Assembly: GCA_900551305.1 (NCBI GenBank)
Contig: URVK01000061.1
Location: 1-8,089 of the forward strand
Origin: an uncultured Collinsella sp.
GTDB lineage: Bacteria > Actinomycetota > Coriobacteriia > Coriobacteriales > Coriobacteriaceae
Direction: 5' to 3'
Length of the DNA stretch: 8,089 bases
Of this stretch, positions 1 to 7,659 are shown in pieces. The notes beneath the pieces are model-generated. The model worked only from the letters and a program-made list of their open reading frames with translations, was not told the DNA's origin and did not search any database. The position numbers and the translations under genes are program-made. How positions within the stretch are numbered: position 1 is the first letter of the stretch; each line of letters begins with the position of its first letter.

Positions 1-18
1 GCCGAGCTCGATTGGTAG
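1..18 (+). CDS. C-terminal tail of an upstream gene (partial), possibly the ABC ATPase
   Basis: Frame 1 reads Ala-Glu-Leu-Asp-Trp followed by a TAG stop at 16-18, only 8 bp before the ATG of the permease. FtsX-type permeases are usually encoded directly after their ATP-binding subunit, so this could be the end of that ATPase. Five residues cannot identify a protein; the assignment rests on context alone. The frame could also be a chance open stretch. Confidence 0.3.
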   Translation, partial: AELDW

Positions 19-26
19 GCGGCGCC

Positions 27-2693
27 ATGACACCTCTCGCAAAACGTCTCCCGCGCGAGCTGCGCCGCAATATCGGCAAGTACCTGGGCATCTTTTTGCT
101 TATGTGCGGAAGCATCGCTCTCACCTCGGGCTTTTTGCTCGCAGCGCATTCCATCGGCTGCCTTATCGACGACATGCGCGATGCGTACACGATTGAGGAC
201 GGCCGCGTGACCACCTCCTTCGAGGCCACCGACGATCAACTCAAGGCCGCCGAGGATGCAGCCGGCGACGTCGGCGGCGTTACGCTCTACAAGAATTTCT
301 CCATCGACGCCATCATCAAAAAGGCCGCTGGCGACGATGGCACCAAGCGCACGCTGCGCACCTATGCGCACCGCAGCAAGGTCGATATCGCGTCCTACTG
401 TGAGGGCAAGGAACCCAAGGCGGATGACGAGGTGGCCATCGACCGTGTCTTTGCCACCAATAACGACCTCGCCGTGGGCGATAAGGTCGAGCTTGAGGGC
501 CGCACCTACACCATCTGCGGCATCATGACCCAGCCCGATAGCCAGGCGCTGTTCCTCAACAATTCGGACTTTACGGTGAACACCATCACCTATGGCGTGG
601 CCGAGGTCACCGACGCCGGCTTTGCCGCGCTCGAGGATGCCGGCGGCGCGCCTGCCTACACCTACTCCTTCCCCTTTACCGATCGCGATCTTTCCACCGC
701 AGACCGCATCGACGCCGAGCAAGATATGGTCGAGGCGCTGACCGATGCCGATGCGCGCGTGGACGATCTGATCGATGCCGATTCCAATCAGGGCATTGGC
801 TATGCGCGCGACGACGTGAACGGCGACTCCATGATGTGGATGACGCTGCTCGACATCATCATCGTGATCATGGCGTTCGTCTTTGTGGTCCTTACCGACG
901 CCACCATCGAGGAGGAGAGCGCCATCATCGGCACGCTGCTCGCCAGCGGCTATCGTCGACGCGAGATCGTGCTGCACTACCTTGCGCTTCCCGCTATCGT
1001 GGGCGTGGTCGCGGCGCTTTTGGGCACTGCGCTCGGCGTTGTGTTCTTTACCGAGCCCATGCGCAGCCTCTATTACGGTTCGTATGGCCTGCCGCCCTTC
1101 CAGGTGCACTGGAGCTGGGAGATCTTTGTGAAGTGCGCCGTGGTTCCCGCCGCCGCGCTCATCCTCATCACGCTGGTGGGCCTGCTTCGCAAGATGGGCA
1201 AGACGCCGTTGCAGTTCCTTCGTCACGAGGCGAGTGGCAAATCGGGCACCAAGCGCGGCTTGCAGCTGCCGGAGCGCATGGGTTTTGTTTCCCGCTTCCG
1301 CCTGCGTATCTTCCTGCGCAACCTGGGCAACTTCGCCACGCTCTTCGTGGGCATTGCGTTTGCCTCGCTGCTGCTGCTCTTTGGCCTGGCGATTCTGCCC
1401 ACGATGACGCACTACGCGGACAACCTGGAGACAAGCCTGGTCGCCGAGCACCAGTACACGCTCAAGGCGCCGCTGGAGCTCGAGGGCACTGCCGAGGAGC
1501 GCGAGCAGTGGTCGGCACTCGAGCGCTTGCAGTCGGTTGACGGCGCGCTGCTTTCCGCCGCTCAGGATGCCGATGACGAGCTTGACGACGCGGCCGATGC
1601 GGCGCAGACAGCAGCCGATGCCGCGACCGCATCTCCGTCTGCCGAGAGCCTGGCCGCAGCGCAGGATGCGCTTGCCAAGGTCCAGGACAAGAAGGATGCG
1701 CTCTACGCGCGCCTTGACGATCTTGCCGATGCCCTCGGCTGCGACCGCGGCGAGGCTATCGACCTGATCGACAAGGCCTCTAAGATCGACACCGACAACG
1801 ATGATATCCACCCGGTCAACACGATCGACAACGGTGCAGGCGCAATCGCGCAGGCCGAGAAATACGCCGTCTACCAGCTGCAATACGATCGCGGCGACGG
1901 AAATGGCGAGGAGACGATTTCCGTTTACGGCATTTCATCCGATTCGCGCTATTGGAAAGACCTCAACGTCGGCGACGGGCGCGTCGTCTTTGGCGGCGGC
2001 CTGCTCGACAAGTTTGGCTGGAGCGAGGGGCAGAAGGTCACGCTCGGCGACAAGTACGAGGGTGAGCATTATTCCCTTGAGTACGCGGGCAAGGACTGTG
2101 CCTGGGGCTCCAAGTCGGACATGAATATCTATATGAGTATCGACGACTTTAACGAGCTGTTCGACAACGACGCCGCCTACTTTAACGGCTATGTGAGTGA
2201 CGAGAAGCTCGACCTCGATGCTCGTTACTTTGCCGACGACACCACGCCCGACGACATGCGTGCCGTGGGCGACCAGTTCATCGGCATGATGAGCAAAATG
2301 ATTGGCATGATGGTTGGGCTTGCGGTGTTCATCTTCTTGCTGTTTATGTATCTGCTGACCAAGGCTGTGATCGACCACAGCGCCCGCTCGATCAGCTACA
2401 TGAAAGTCTTTGGCTATCGCGATAGCGAGATCTCGCATCTGTACATCCGCTCGATCACGCTGTGCGTGGCGGCGTCGCTCGTGCTGAGCCTGCCCGTGAT
2501 CATCGGCTCGCTCACGGCCATCTTCCGCTCGATGCTGCTCGCCTACAACGGCAATATTGAGATCTACGTGCCCGCTTGGTCTATGGCTGCATGCGTCGGC
2601 ATTGGCTTTGCGACCTACCTGGTCGTGGCGCTGCTACACACGCGTTCCATCAAGCGTGTGGGCCTGGCCGAAGCTCTCAAGGTGCAGGAGTAG
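27..2693 (+). CDS. Large FtsX/MacB-type ABC transporter permease, two FtsX modules
   Basis: This is an 888-residue integral membrane permease of the FtsX (type VII, mechanotransmission) superfamily. It is expected to work with a separate cytoplasmic ATPase. An N-terminal helix (about residues 20-46) is followed by an extracytoplasmic domain (about 50-265) and three helices (about 271-290, 320-342, 369-388). A cytoplasmic linker leads to a second module: helix 435-457, extracytoplasmic domain 458-755, and helices 757-778, 808-830 and 851-871. Each module has a coupling-helix-like motif (IIGTLLASGYRRREI, about 300-314; YMKVFGYRDSEI, about 791-802). The second outer domain contains an Ala/Asp-rich, probably coiled-coil stretch at about 505-572. 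I chose the ATG at 27; an in-frame TTG at 12 lies upstream, but it overlaps the likely end of the previous gene. The substrate cannot be read from sequence. Members act in lipoprotein or peptide export, antimicrobial resistance or cell-wall control. No ATPase domain is present. Confidence 0.9.
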   Translation: MTPLAKRLPRELRRNIGKYLGIFLLMCGSIALTSGFLLAAHSIGCLIDDMRDAYTIEDGRVTTSFEATDDQLKAAEDAAGDVGGVTLYKNFSIDAIIKKAAGDDGTKRTLRTYAHRSKVDIASYCEGKEPKADDEVAIDRVFATNNDLAVGDKVELEGRTYTICGIMTQPDSQALFLNNSDFTVNTITYGVAEVTDAGFAALEDAGGAPAYTYSFPFTDRDLSTADRIDAEQDMVEALTDADARVDDLIDADSNQGIGYARDDVNGDSMMWMTLLDIIIVIMAFVFVVLTDATIEEESAIIGTLLASGYRRREIVLHYLALPAIVGVVAALLGTALGVVFFTEPMRSLYYGSYGLPPFQVHWSWEIFVKCAVVPAAALILITLVGLLRKMGKTPLQFLRHEASGKSGTKRGLQLPERMGFVSRFRLRIFLRNLGNFATLFVGIAFASLLLLFGLAILPTMTHYADNLETSLVAEHQYTLKAPLELEGTAEEREQWSALERLQSVDGALLSAAQDADDELDDAADAAQTAADAATASPSAESLAAAQDALAKVQDKKDALYARLDDLADALGCDRGEAIDLIDKASKIDTDNDDIHPVNTIDNGAGAIAQAEKYAVYQLQYDRGDGNGEETISVYGISSDSRYWKDLNVGDGRVVFGGGLLDKFGWSEGQKVTLGDKYEGEHYSLEYAGKDCAWGSKSDMNIYMSIDDFNELFDNDAAYFNGYVSDEKLDLDARYFADDTTPDDMRAVGDQFIGMMSKMIGMMVGLAVFIFLLFMYLLTKAVIDHSARSISYMKVFGYRDSEISHLYIRSITLCVAASLVLSLPVIIGSLTAIFRSMLLAYNGNIEIYVPAWSMAACVGIGFATYLVVALLHTRSIKRVGLAEALKVQE

Positions 2694-2698
2694 TCATC

Positions 2699-2755
2699 GG
2701 GGACAGTCTTTGCCGATTCGCCGGTTCGCCGGCCGTGCTGGCAAGGACTGTCCCC
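2699..2755. repeat. Large inverted repeat with GGGGACAG ends
   Basis: GGGGACAGTCTTTGCC at 2699-2714 pairs with GGCAAGGACTGTCCCC at 2740-2755, giving 16-bp arms with one mismatch. The 25-nt loop contains a tandem duplication of TTCGCCGG (2717-2724 and 2725-2732). It begins 6 nt after the permease stop codon, so the RNA hairpin could limit read-through or protect the 3' end. There is no downstream T-run, so it is not a canonical terminator. The ends share a core with the two smaller palindromes downstream, which suggests a REP/MITE-like element family. Confidence 0.8.
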
Positions 2756-2789
2756 AGCTGCCGGCAGGAAAGGAACGTCCCTAGCTGCC
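2750..2789. repeat. Direct repeat GTCCC(C/T)AGCTGCC
   Basis: GTCCCCAGCTGCC at 2750-2762 recurs as GTCCCTAGCTGCC at 2777-2789, with 12 of 13 bases identical. The first copy overlaps the right end of the large inverted repeat. The second follows AGGAAC, so the stretch looks like a degraded duplicate of the GGGGAC-ended element tail. Confidence 0.6.
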
Positions 2790-2800
2790 AGGCGGCGAGG

Positions 2801-2862
2801 CACTCATTTAAGTCCGTCCCCAATGAGTGGTTTCAGTCATTTAAGTCTGTCCCCAATGACTA
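2801..2862. repeat. Two tandem palindromic units, (T)CATTTAAGTC(C/T)GTCCCCAATGA
   Basis: Unit A at 2801-2829 has perfect 8-bp arms, CACTCATT and AATGAGTG. Unit B at 2834-2862 has 7-bp arms, AGTCATT (2835-2841) and AATGACT (2855-2861). The 13-nt loops, TAAGTCCGTCCCC and TAAGTCTGTCCCC, differ at one base. The arms differ between units (CTCATT versus GTCATT), yet each unit changes both arms together. That compensated change indicates the palindrome itself is maintained. Read on the minus strand, both carry GGGGAC(A/G)GACTTAAATGA, which shares GGGGAC with the large inverted repeat. The architecture resembles REP-type elements mobilised by RAYT transposases, but no transposase is in the window. 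Confidence 0.75.
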
Positions 2863-2872
2863 GGTTCCGTAC

Positions 2873-2903
2873 TTGACTTTAACTCTGCTTTAACTGGTAC
2901 CAT
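2873..2903 (+). promoter_or_regulatory. Probable promoter of the DUF362 gene with an 8-bp direct repeat
   Basis: TTGACT at 2873-2878 is a good -35 box. The best -10 candidate is TACCAT at 2898-2903, with a 19-bp spacer, so the match is only moderate. CTTTAACT occurs twice, at 2877-2884 and 2888-2895, exactly 11 bp apart (one helical turn), overlapping the -35 box and the spacer. Such phased repeats are typical of activator or repressor sites, but no regulator can be named. Transcription would begin near 2910, leaving a leader of about 35 nt. Confidence 0.45.
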
Positions 2904-2945
2904 CCTCTATGTCTGTAACGCCATATAGACCGAGGGGATAGATCT

Positions 2946-4151
2946 ATGACCGCAACTGCACCCGCAGCACCCGCCAAGGTGTACTTCACCAACCTGCGCA
3001 CGCATGCTCGCGAGAGCCAGCTCGACAAGCTCAAGCGCCTCATCCGTCACGCCGGTATTGAGCAGATCGACTTTGAGAACAAGTTTGTCGCCATCAAGAT
3101 TCACTTTGGCGAGCTGGGCAACCTGAGCTTTTTGCGCCCCAACTACGCCCGCGCCGTCGCGGATGTCGTGAAGGAGCTGGGCGGCAAGCCCTTCCTCACC
3201 GACTGCAATACGCTCTATGTGGGTAGCCGCAAAAACGCGCTCGAGCACATCGACACCGCCTACCAGAACGGCTTTACCCCGTATGCCACGGGTTGCCAGA
3301 TCATCATCGCCGACGGCCTCAAGGGCACCGACGAAGCGCTCGTCCCGGTCGAGGGCGGCGAGTACGTGCACGAGGCCAAGATCGGTCAGGCGCTCATGGA
3401 TGCCGATATCGTGATTAGCCTCACCCACTTTAAGGGCCATGAGCAAGCCGGCTTTGGCGGCGCCATGAAGAACCTGGGTATGGGAGGCGGCAGCCGTGCC
3501 GGCAAGATGGAGCAGCATGCCGCCGGCAAGCCGAACGTCTCGACCGAGCACTGCGTTGGCTGCCGTGCCTGCGAAAAGATCTGCGCGCACAACGCTGTCT
3601 CGTTCACCGACACCCGCGAGCGCGAGCTTGCCAACGGCGCTACTCGCACGGTGCACGTGGCTGCCATCGACCACGATCGCTGCGTGGGCTGCGGACGCTG
3701 CATTGCGGCATGCAACCAGGACTGCATCAAGCCCGGCTATGAGGCCGCGGCAGACGTGCTCAACTGCAAGATCGCCGAGTACACCAAGGCCGTCGTCGAC
3801 GGCCGCCCGAGCTTCCACATCTCGCTCGCCATGGATATCAGCCCCAACTGCGATTGCCATCCCGAAAACGACACGCCTATCGTCAACGATATCGGCATGT
3901 TCGCGAGCTTCGACCCGGTCGCCATCGACCAGGCCTGCGCCGATGCCGTCATGGCATCCGAGCCGCTGCCCAACACCGAGCTCACCGACAGCGCGGCCAA
4001 GATGGAGCACAATCACGAGCATCTGGAGGGCGAGCAGGCGCGTGATCCCTTCTGCATCACGCATCCCGACACCGACTGGCGCGCGTGCATCGCGCACGCC
4101 GAAAAGATCGGCCTGGGCACGAGCGAGTACGAGCTCATCGAGGTCAAGTAG
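2946..4151 (+). CDS. DUF362 domain protein with two 4Fe-4S ferredoxin-type clusters
   Basis: This 401-residue soluble protein belongs to the DUF362 family of iron-sulfur proteins, whose reaction is not known. The DUF362 core is visible in KIHFGELGN (51-59) and THFKGHEQAGFGGAMKNLGM (160-179). A ferredoxin-like insert follows. Its first cluster ligands are Cys203, 206, 209 and 213 in CVGCRACEKIC; the second are Cys246, 249, 252 and 256 in CVGCGRCIAAC, followed by an extra Cys260. The C-terminal part has a CDC pair (Cys302, Cys304) and a His-rich patch, HNHEH, at 355-359. No signal peptide or membrane segment is seen, so it is probably a cytoplasmic electron-transfer or redox protein. The ATG at 2946 follows a GAGGGG ribosome binding site (2932-2937). 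The gene has its own promoter and ends in a terminator, so it looks monocistronic. Such genes are common in anaerobes. Confidence 0.92.
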   Translation: MTATAPAAPAKVYFTNLRTHARESQLDKLKRLIRHAGIEQIDFENKFVAIKIHFGELGNLSFLRPNYARAVADVVKELGGKPFLTDCNTLYVGSRKNALEHIDTAYQNGFTPYATGCQIIIADGLKGTDEALVPVEGGEYVHEAKIGQALMDADIVISLTHFKGHEQAGFGGAMKNLGMGGGSRAGKMEQHAAGKPNVSTEHCVGCRACEKICAHNAVSFTDTRERELANGATRTVHVAAIDHDRCVGCGRCIAACNQDCIKPGYEAAADVLNCKIAEYTKAVVDGRPSFHISLAMDISPNCDCHPENDTPIVNDIGMFASFDPVAIDQACADAVMASEPLPNTELTDSAAKMEHNHEHLEGEQARDPFCITHPDTDWRACIAHAEKIGLGTSEYELIEVK

Positions 4152-4198
4152 CGTCTAACTATTGGACAAAATAAGAGCCTTTGTAGCGTAAGTTGAGC

Positions 4199-4237
4199 AA
4201 AAGCCGCCCACGAGCACAACGCTCGCGGGCGGCTTTT
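4199..4237. terminator. Bidirectional rho-independent terminator between convergent genes
   Basis: AAAAGCCGCCCACGAGC (4199-4215) pairs with GCTCGCGGGCGGCTTTT (4221-4237) around a 5-nt ACAAC loop. There are 17-bp arms with a single mismatch and a GC-rich core. The flanking A4 and T4 tracts provide a short U-run for either strand. It lies 48 bp after the DUF362 stop and 79 bp after the stop of the convergent hydrolase gene, so one hairpin can end both transcripts. Confidence 0.9.
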
Positions 4238-4315
4238 CGGAAGTGCGGTGAAAAAACGAATACCGCCGACCGCAAACCGATTTTTGGCAACAAAACCCCA
4301 GACGTTGCTTTTTGC

Positions 4316-5281
4316 CTAAAAATTCTTGTCGAGGAAGTCATCGACCGTATTCCAGTAGAGCTCGGGGTCAACTTGCGCACTCTTGGCGTGGGTGGCGCCA
4401 TGGATAGTGAGCTTTTGCTTGACCTTGCTGGCGCATGCGTCGTAGTTTTGGTCGAGCATGTCGTACGGCACAAAGGTGTCTTGGTCGCCGTGGATAAACA
4501 GCATGGGAACCGTCGCGTGTTTGAGTTGCTCCACACTGCTCGCCTTATGAAAGTCGTAGCCCGCGCGCACGTTGCACACCAAGTTTGCTACATCGAGCAA
4601 GGGAAAGCTGGGCAGGCCGAACACGTCCTTGAGCTGCAGAGAAAACTCGTCCCAAACACTCGTATAACCGCAGTCCTCGATAATGCATTTCACGTTTGCG
4701 GGCAGAGACTCCCCCGCGACGTTCATGGCGGTTGCCGCACCCATCGACTCGCCAAAGACCAGGATGCGTGCCTCGGGGTCAGCCTGAACGATTCGCTCAA
4801 TCCATGCGACGATGTCAAGGCGCTCGGGCCAGCCCATGCCGATATAGTCGCCGCCGGAGCGCTCGTGGGCGCGGGCGGCGGGTGCGAGTACGTTCATGCC
4901 GCGGTCGTGGAATCGCTTGACGTATCGGGCCATACCGATGGGCTCGTTGGTATATCCATGCAGGCAGACGGCGTAGTCGTGCGTGCTCTCCGACGCAGCA
5001 AAATACCAGGCGGCAAGCTCGGTCCCGTCGTCCGCGGTGAGGCTGCTGCTCTCGCGGTTCTCTTTAAACCACGCCCGCGCCTCGGTTTCCTCGGCATCCA
5101 TCTGCTCGCCCTTTTCGGCGTCCTTGCCGTCCTGCATCATCTTCATGGTGTATGGCGCGCGGGGATTCAGCGCGAAGTCAAACAGAAAGTTGCCGGCAAA
5201 CCCCAGCAGCGCGACAACGAGCACCAGCGCAACGACGCCGGCTATCTTGAGCTTTCGATGGGAACGTGCGTTTTGAGACAT
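4316..5281 (-). CDS. Membrane-anchored alpha/beta hydrolase
   Basis: This 321-residue protein has an N-terminal basic stretch followed by one hydrophobic segment (about residues 12-33). It has no lipobox, so it is probably an uncleaved anchor that places the enzyme outside the membrane. The alpha/beta-hydrolase fold is clear: HG at 108-109 for the oxyanion region, nucleophile elbow GESMG (177-181) with Ser179, acid in HGDQDTFVP with Asp268 as the likely triad residue, and His298 in HGATHAKS. The sequence resembles the serine hydrolase/Bem46-like and YqkD-like group, often annotated as alpha/beta hydrolase or S9-like peptidase. The substrate is unknown; an ester, thioester or peptide are all possible. 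The start ATG (complement of 5279-5281) has an AGGAAA ribosome binding site at 5289-5294 with 7-nt spacing. It is transcribed alone, divergently from the HlyIII-like gene and convergently to the DUF362 gene. Confidence 0.88.
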   Translation of the reverse strand: MSQNARSHRKLKIAGVVALVLVVALLGFAGNFLFDFALNPRAPYTMKMMQDGKDAEKGEQMDAEETEARAWFKENRESSSLTADDGTELAAWYFAASESTHDYAVCLHGYTNEPIGMARYVKRFHDRGMNVLAPAARAHERSGGDYIGMGWPERLDIVAWIERIVQADPEARILVFGESMGAATAMNVAGESLPANVKCIIEDCGYTSVWDEFSLQLKDVFGLPSFPLLDVANLVCNVRAGYDFHKASSVEQLKHATVPMLFIHGDQDTFVPYDMLDQNYDACASKVKQKLTIHGATHAKSAQVDPELYWNTVDDFLDKNF

Positions 5282-5301
5282 AAGAAGCTTTCCTATAAGA
5301 T

Positions 5302-5315
5302 GTTAATACATCAAC
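5302..5315. promoter_or_regulatory. Operator-like palindrome 2 just downstream of the hydrolase transcription start
   Basis: GTTAATACATCAAC is the core of an 18-bp imperfect palindrome, ATGTTAATACATCAACAT (5300-5317). It lies between the predicted start of transcription and the ribosome binding site, where a bound repressor would block elongation or initiation. It lies 45 bp from the matching site over the -35 box, a spacing that would allow cooperative binding. Confidence 0.5.
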
Positions 5316-5330
5316 ATTTAATGCAAGCGC

Positions 5331-5359
5331 ATTATGGACGTTCGCCGTTGATGCGTCAA
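5331..5359 (-). promoter_or_regulatory. Sigma70-type promoter of the hydrolase gene
   Basis: Read on the minus strand, TTGACG (5354-5359) is followed after exactly 17 bp by CATAAT (5331-5336). Both are close to the -35 and -10 consensus. Transcription should begin near 5324, giving a leader of about 43 nt. The -35 box lies inside an operator-like palindrome. Confidence 0.75.
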
Positions 5360-5360
5360 C
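5347..5360. promoter_or_regulatory. Operator-like palindrome 1 over the -35 box
   Basis: GTTGATGCGTCAAC is an imperfect 14-bp palindrome, with 12 of 14 positions symmetrical and arms GTTGA/TCAAC. It covers the -35 hexamer of the hydrolase promoter. Its sequence matches the second site at 5302-5315 at 11 of 14 positions, and the three differences are all A/G exchanges. The binding protein is unknown. Confidence 0.55.
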
Positions 5361-5423
5361 AGGCAAAGAATGGGTAAACAAAGGGTCACGTATGGTGCAA
5401 ATTTCGCACGTACCTAGACGCTT

Positions 5424-5432
5424 TGATATAGT
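5424..5432 (+). promoter_or_regulatory. Probable extended -10 promoter of the HlyIII-like gene
   Basis: TGATATAGT contains a TATAGT -10 box (5427-5432) with an upstream TGn extension. No good -35 hexamer stands 17 bp upstream. A small palindrome, GTGCAAATTTCGCAC (5395-5409, arms GTGC/GCAC), occupies that position. The predicted start near 5439 leaves a leader of about 30 nt. Confidence 0.5.
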
Positions 5433-5467
5433 GTTGAGAACTCTTTACGTTGGAGGATGTAACCGGC

Positions 5468-6151
5468 ATGTCCGATTCGAGCGACAGTTCTAAGCCGCGA
5501 CCCAAGACCGCGGCCGTTCCACACTACACGGTGGGCGAGGAGATCATGAACTCCGTCACCCATGGTGTCGGCTGCCTGCTGGGTATCGCGGGCCTGGTGC
5601 TCCTGATCGTATTCGCTGCCCTGCGCGGCGGAGGCCCGGCCCACATGGCCGCGGCGATTGTCTATGGTGTCAGCATTATCCTCGAATACCTAGCTTCTAC
5701 GCTCTACCACGCGATTCAGCCCGCGCGCGCCAAGCGCGTGTTTCGCATCATCGACCACAGCTGCATTTACCTGCTCATAGCCGGCAGCTATACGCCGTTT
5801 TGCCTCATCACGCTCGCAAACGACGGCGGCGCTGTGCTGTTCTTTGCCGTATGGGCCATCGCCATCATCGGCATTGCCCTCGAGTGCTTCCTGCGCGAGC
5901 GCCAGCCGCATTGGGTAAGCGGCCTGGTCTACCTGCTGATGGGCTGGCTCGTCGTTTTTAAGCTGCCCGAACTTGTGGCGCTGCTCAACCCCGTGGCACT
6001 TGCCCTGCTCGCCGTCGGCGGCGTGTGCTACACCGCGGGCGTGCCGTTCTATATCGCCAAAAACGTGCGCTATCTTCACAGCGTGTTTCACCTGTGGGTG
6101 CTCGCCGGCAGCATCTTCCAGTTCATGGCGGTGATTCTCTTCGTAATCTAG
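5468..6151 (+). CDS. Hemolysin III / PAQR family seven-helix membrane protein
   Basis: This 227-residue integral membrane protein matches the bacterial HlyIII (YqfA/TrhA-like) branch of the PAQR superfamily. Characteristic residues are visible: EEIMNSVTHG (24-33), STLYH (77-81), IDHSCIYLLIAGSYTP (95-110) and the C-terminal HSVFHLWV (204-211). In related PAQR receptors the His81, Asp97, His204 and His208 equivalents coordinate zinc. About seven hydrophobic helices are spread over residues 34-52, 60-80, 96-118, 122-141, 148-165, 172-192 and 206-226. The length is usual for the family. The name comes from a Bacillus cereus haemolysin; in most bacteria the role appears to be membrane-energetics or membrane-fluidity related, and the enzymatic activity is unproven. 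I chose the ATG at 5468, which has a GGAGG at 5452-5456. An in-frame TTG at 5450 overlaps that site and is less likely. Confidence 0.92.
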   Translation: MSDSSDSSKPRPKTAAVPHYTVGEEIMNSVTHGVGCLLGIAGLVLLIVFAALRGGGPAHMAAAIVYGVSIILEYLASTLYHAIQPARAKRVFRIIDHSCIYLLIAGSYTPFCLITLANDGGAVLFFAVWAIAIIGIALECFLRERQPHWVSGLVYLLMGWLVVFKLPELVALLNPVALALLAVGGVCYTAGVPFYIAKNVRYLHSVFHLWVLAGSIFQFMAVILFVI

Positions 6152-6196
6152 CGACCACGCCTGCGCGCCCGCGTCCTTGTTTGGGCGCCGGTGCAA

Positions 6197-6225
6197 TTGC
6201 CGTATCCGCCGTCAACGTTTTAATC
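6197..6225 (+). promoter_or_regulatory. Possible weak promoter for the DUF21-CBS gene
   Basis: TTGCCG (6197-6202) is followed after 17 bp by TTAATC (6220-6225), or after 16 bp by TTTAAT. It lies in the 110-bp gap after the HlyIII-like gene. No convincing terminator separates the two genes, so read-through from the HlyIII-like promoter is also possible. Confidence 0.3.
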
Positions 6226-6261
6226 CGACGTCCCGAATCTTGGAGGTTCGAGAAACTCCCG

Positions 6262-7635
<1,374 letters not shown>

Positions 7636-7659
7636 GACAAGGAAGAGTAGGGGAGAGTT

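Noticed and set aside
2924..2929. TATAGA as a -10 box for the DUF362 gene
   Set aside because: It would place the transcription start at about 2935, inside or just after the ribosome binding site.
2907..4097. Long minus-strand open frame (396 codons) opposite the DUF362 gene
   Set aside because: It is the antisense mirror of a GC-rich gene; its translation has no recognisable motifs, whereas the plus strand encodes clear DUF362 and ferredoxin motifs with a ribosome binding site.
4193..5377. Plus-strand open frame of 394 codons across the hydrolase
   Set aside because: It runs through the terminator hairpin and both operator palindromes and lacks family motifs; the minus strand has the GESMG nucleophile elbow, a promoter and a ribosome binding site.
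6165..6188. Hairpin GCGCCC/GGGCGC after the HlyIII-like gene
   Set aside because: The arms are only 6 bp with a 12-nt loop and no T-run, so it is not a convincing terminator.
6025..6261. Upstream extension of the DUF21-CBS reading frame
   Set aside because: It overlaps the 3' end of the HlyIII-like gene in another frame and reads as low-complexity Arg/Pro-rich sequence; the family N-terminus starts at 6262.
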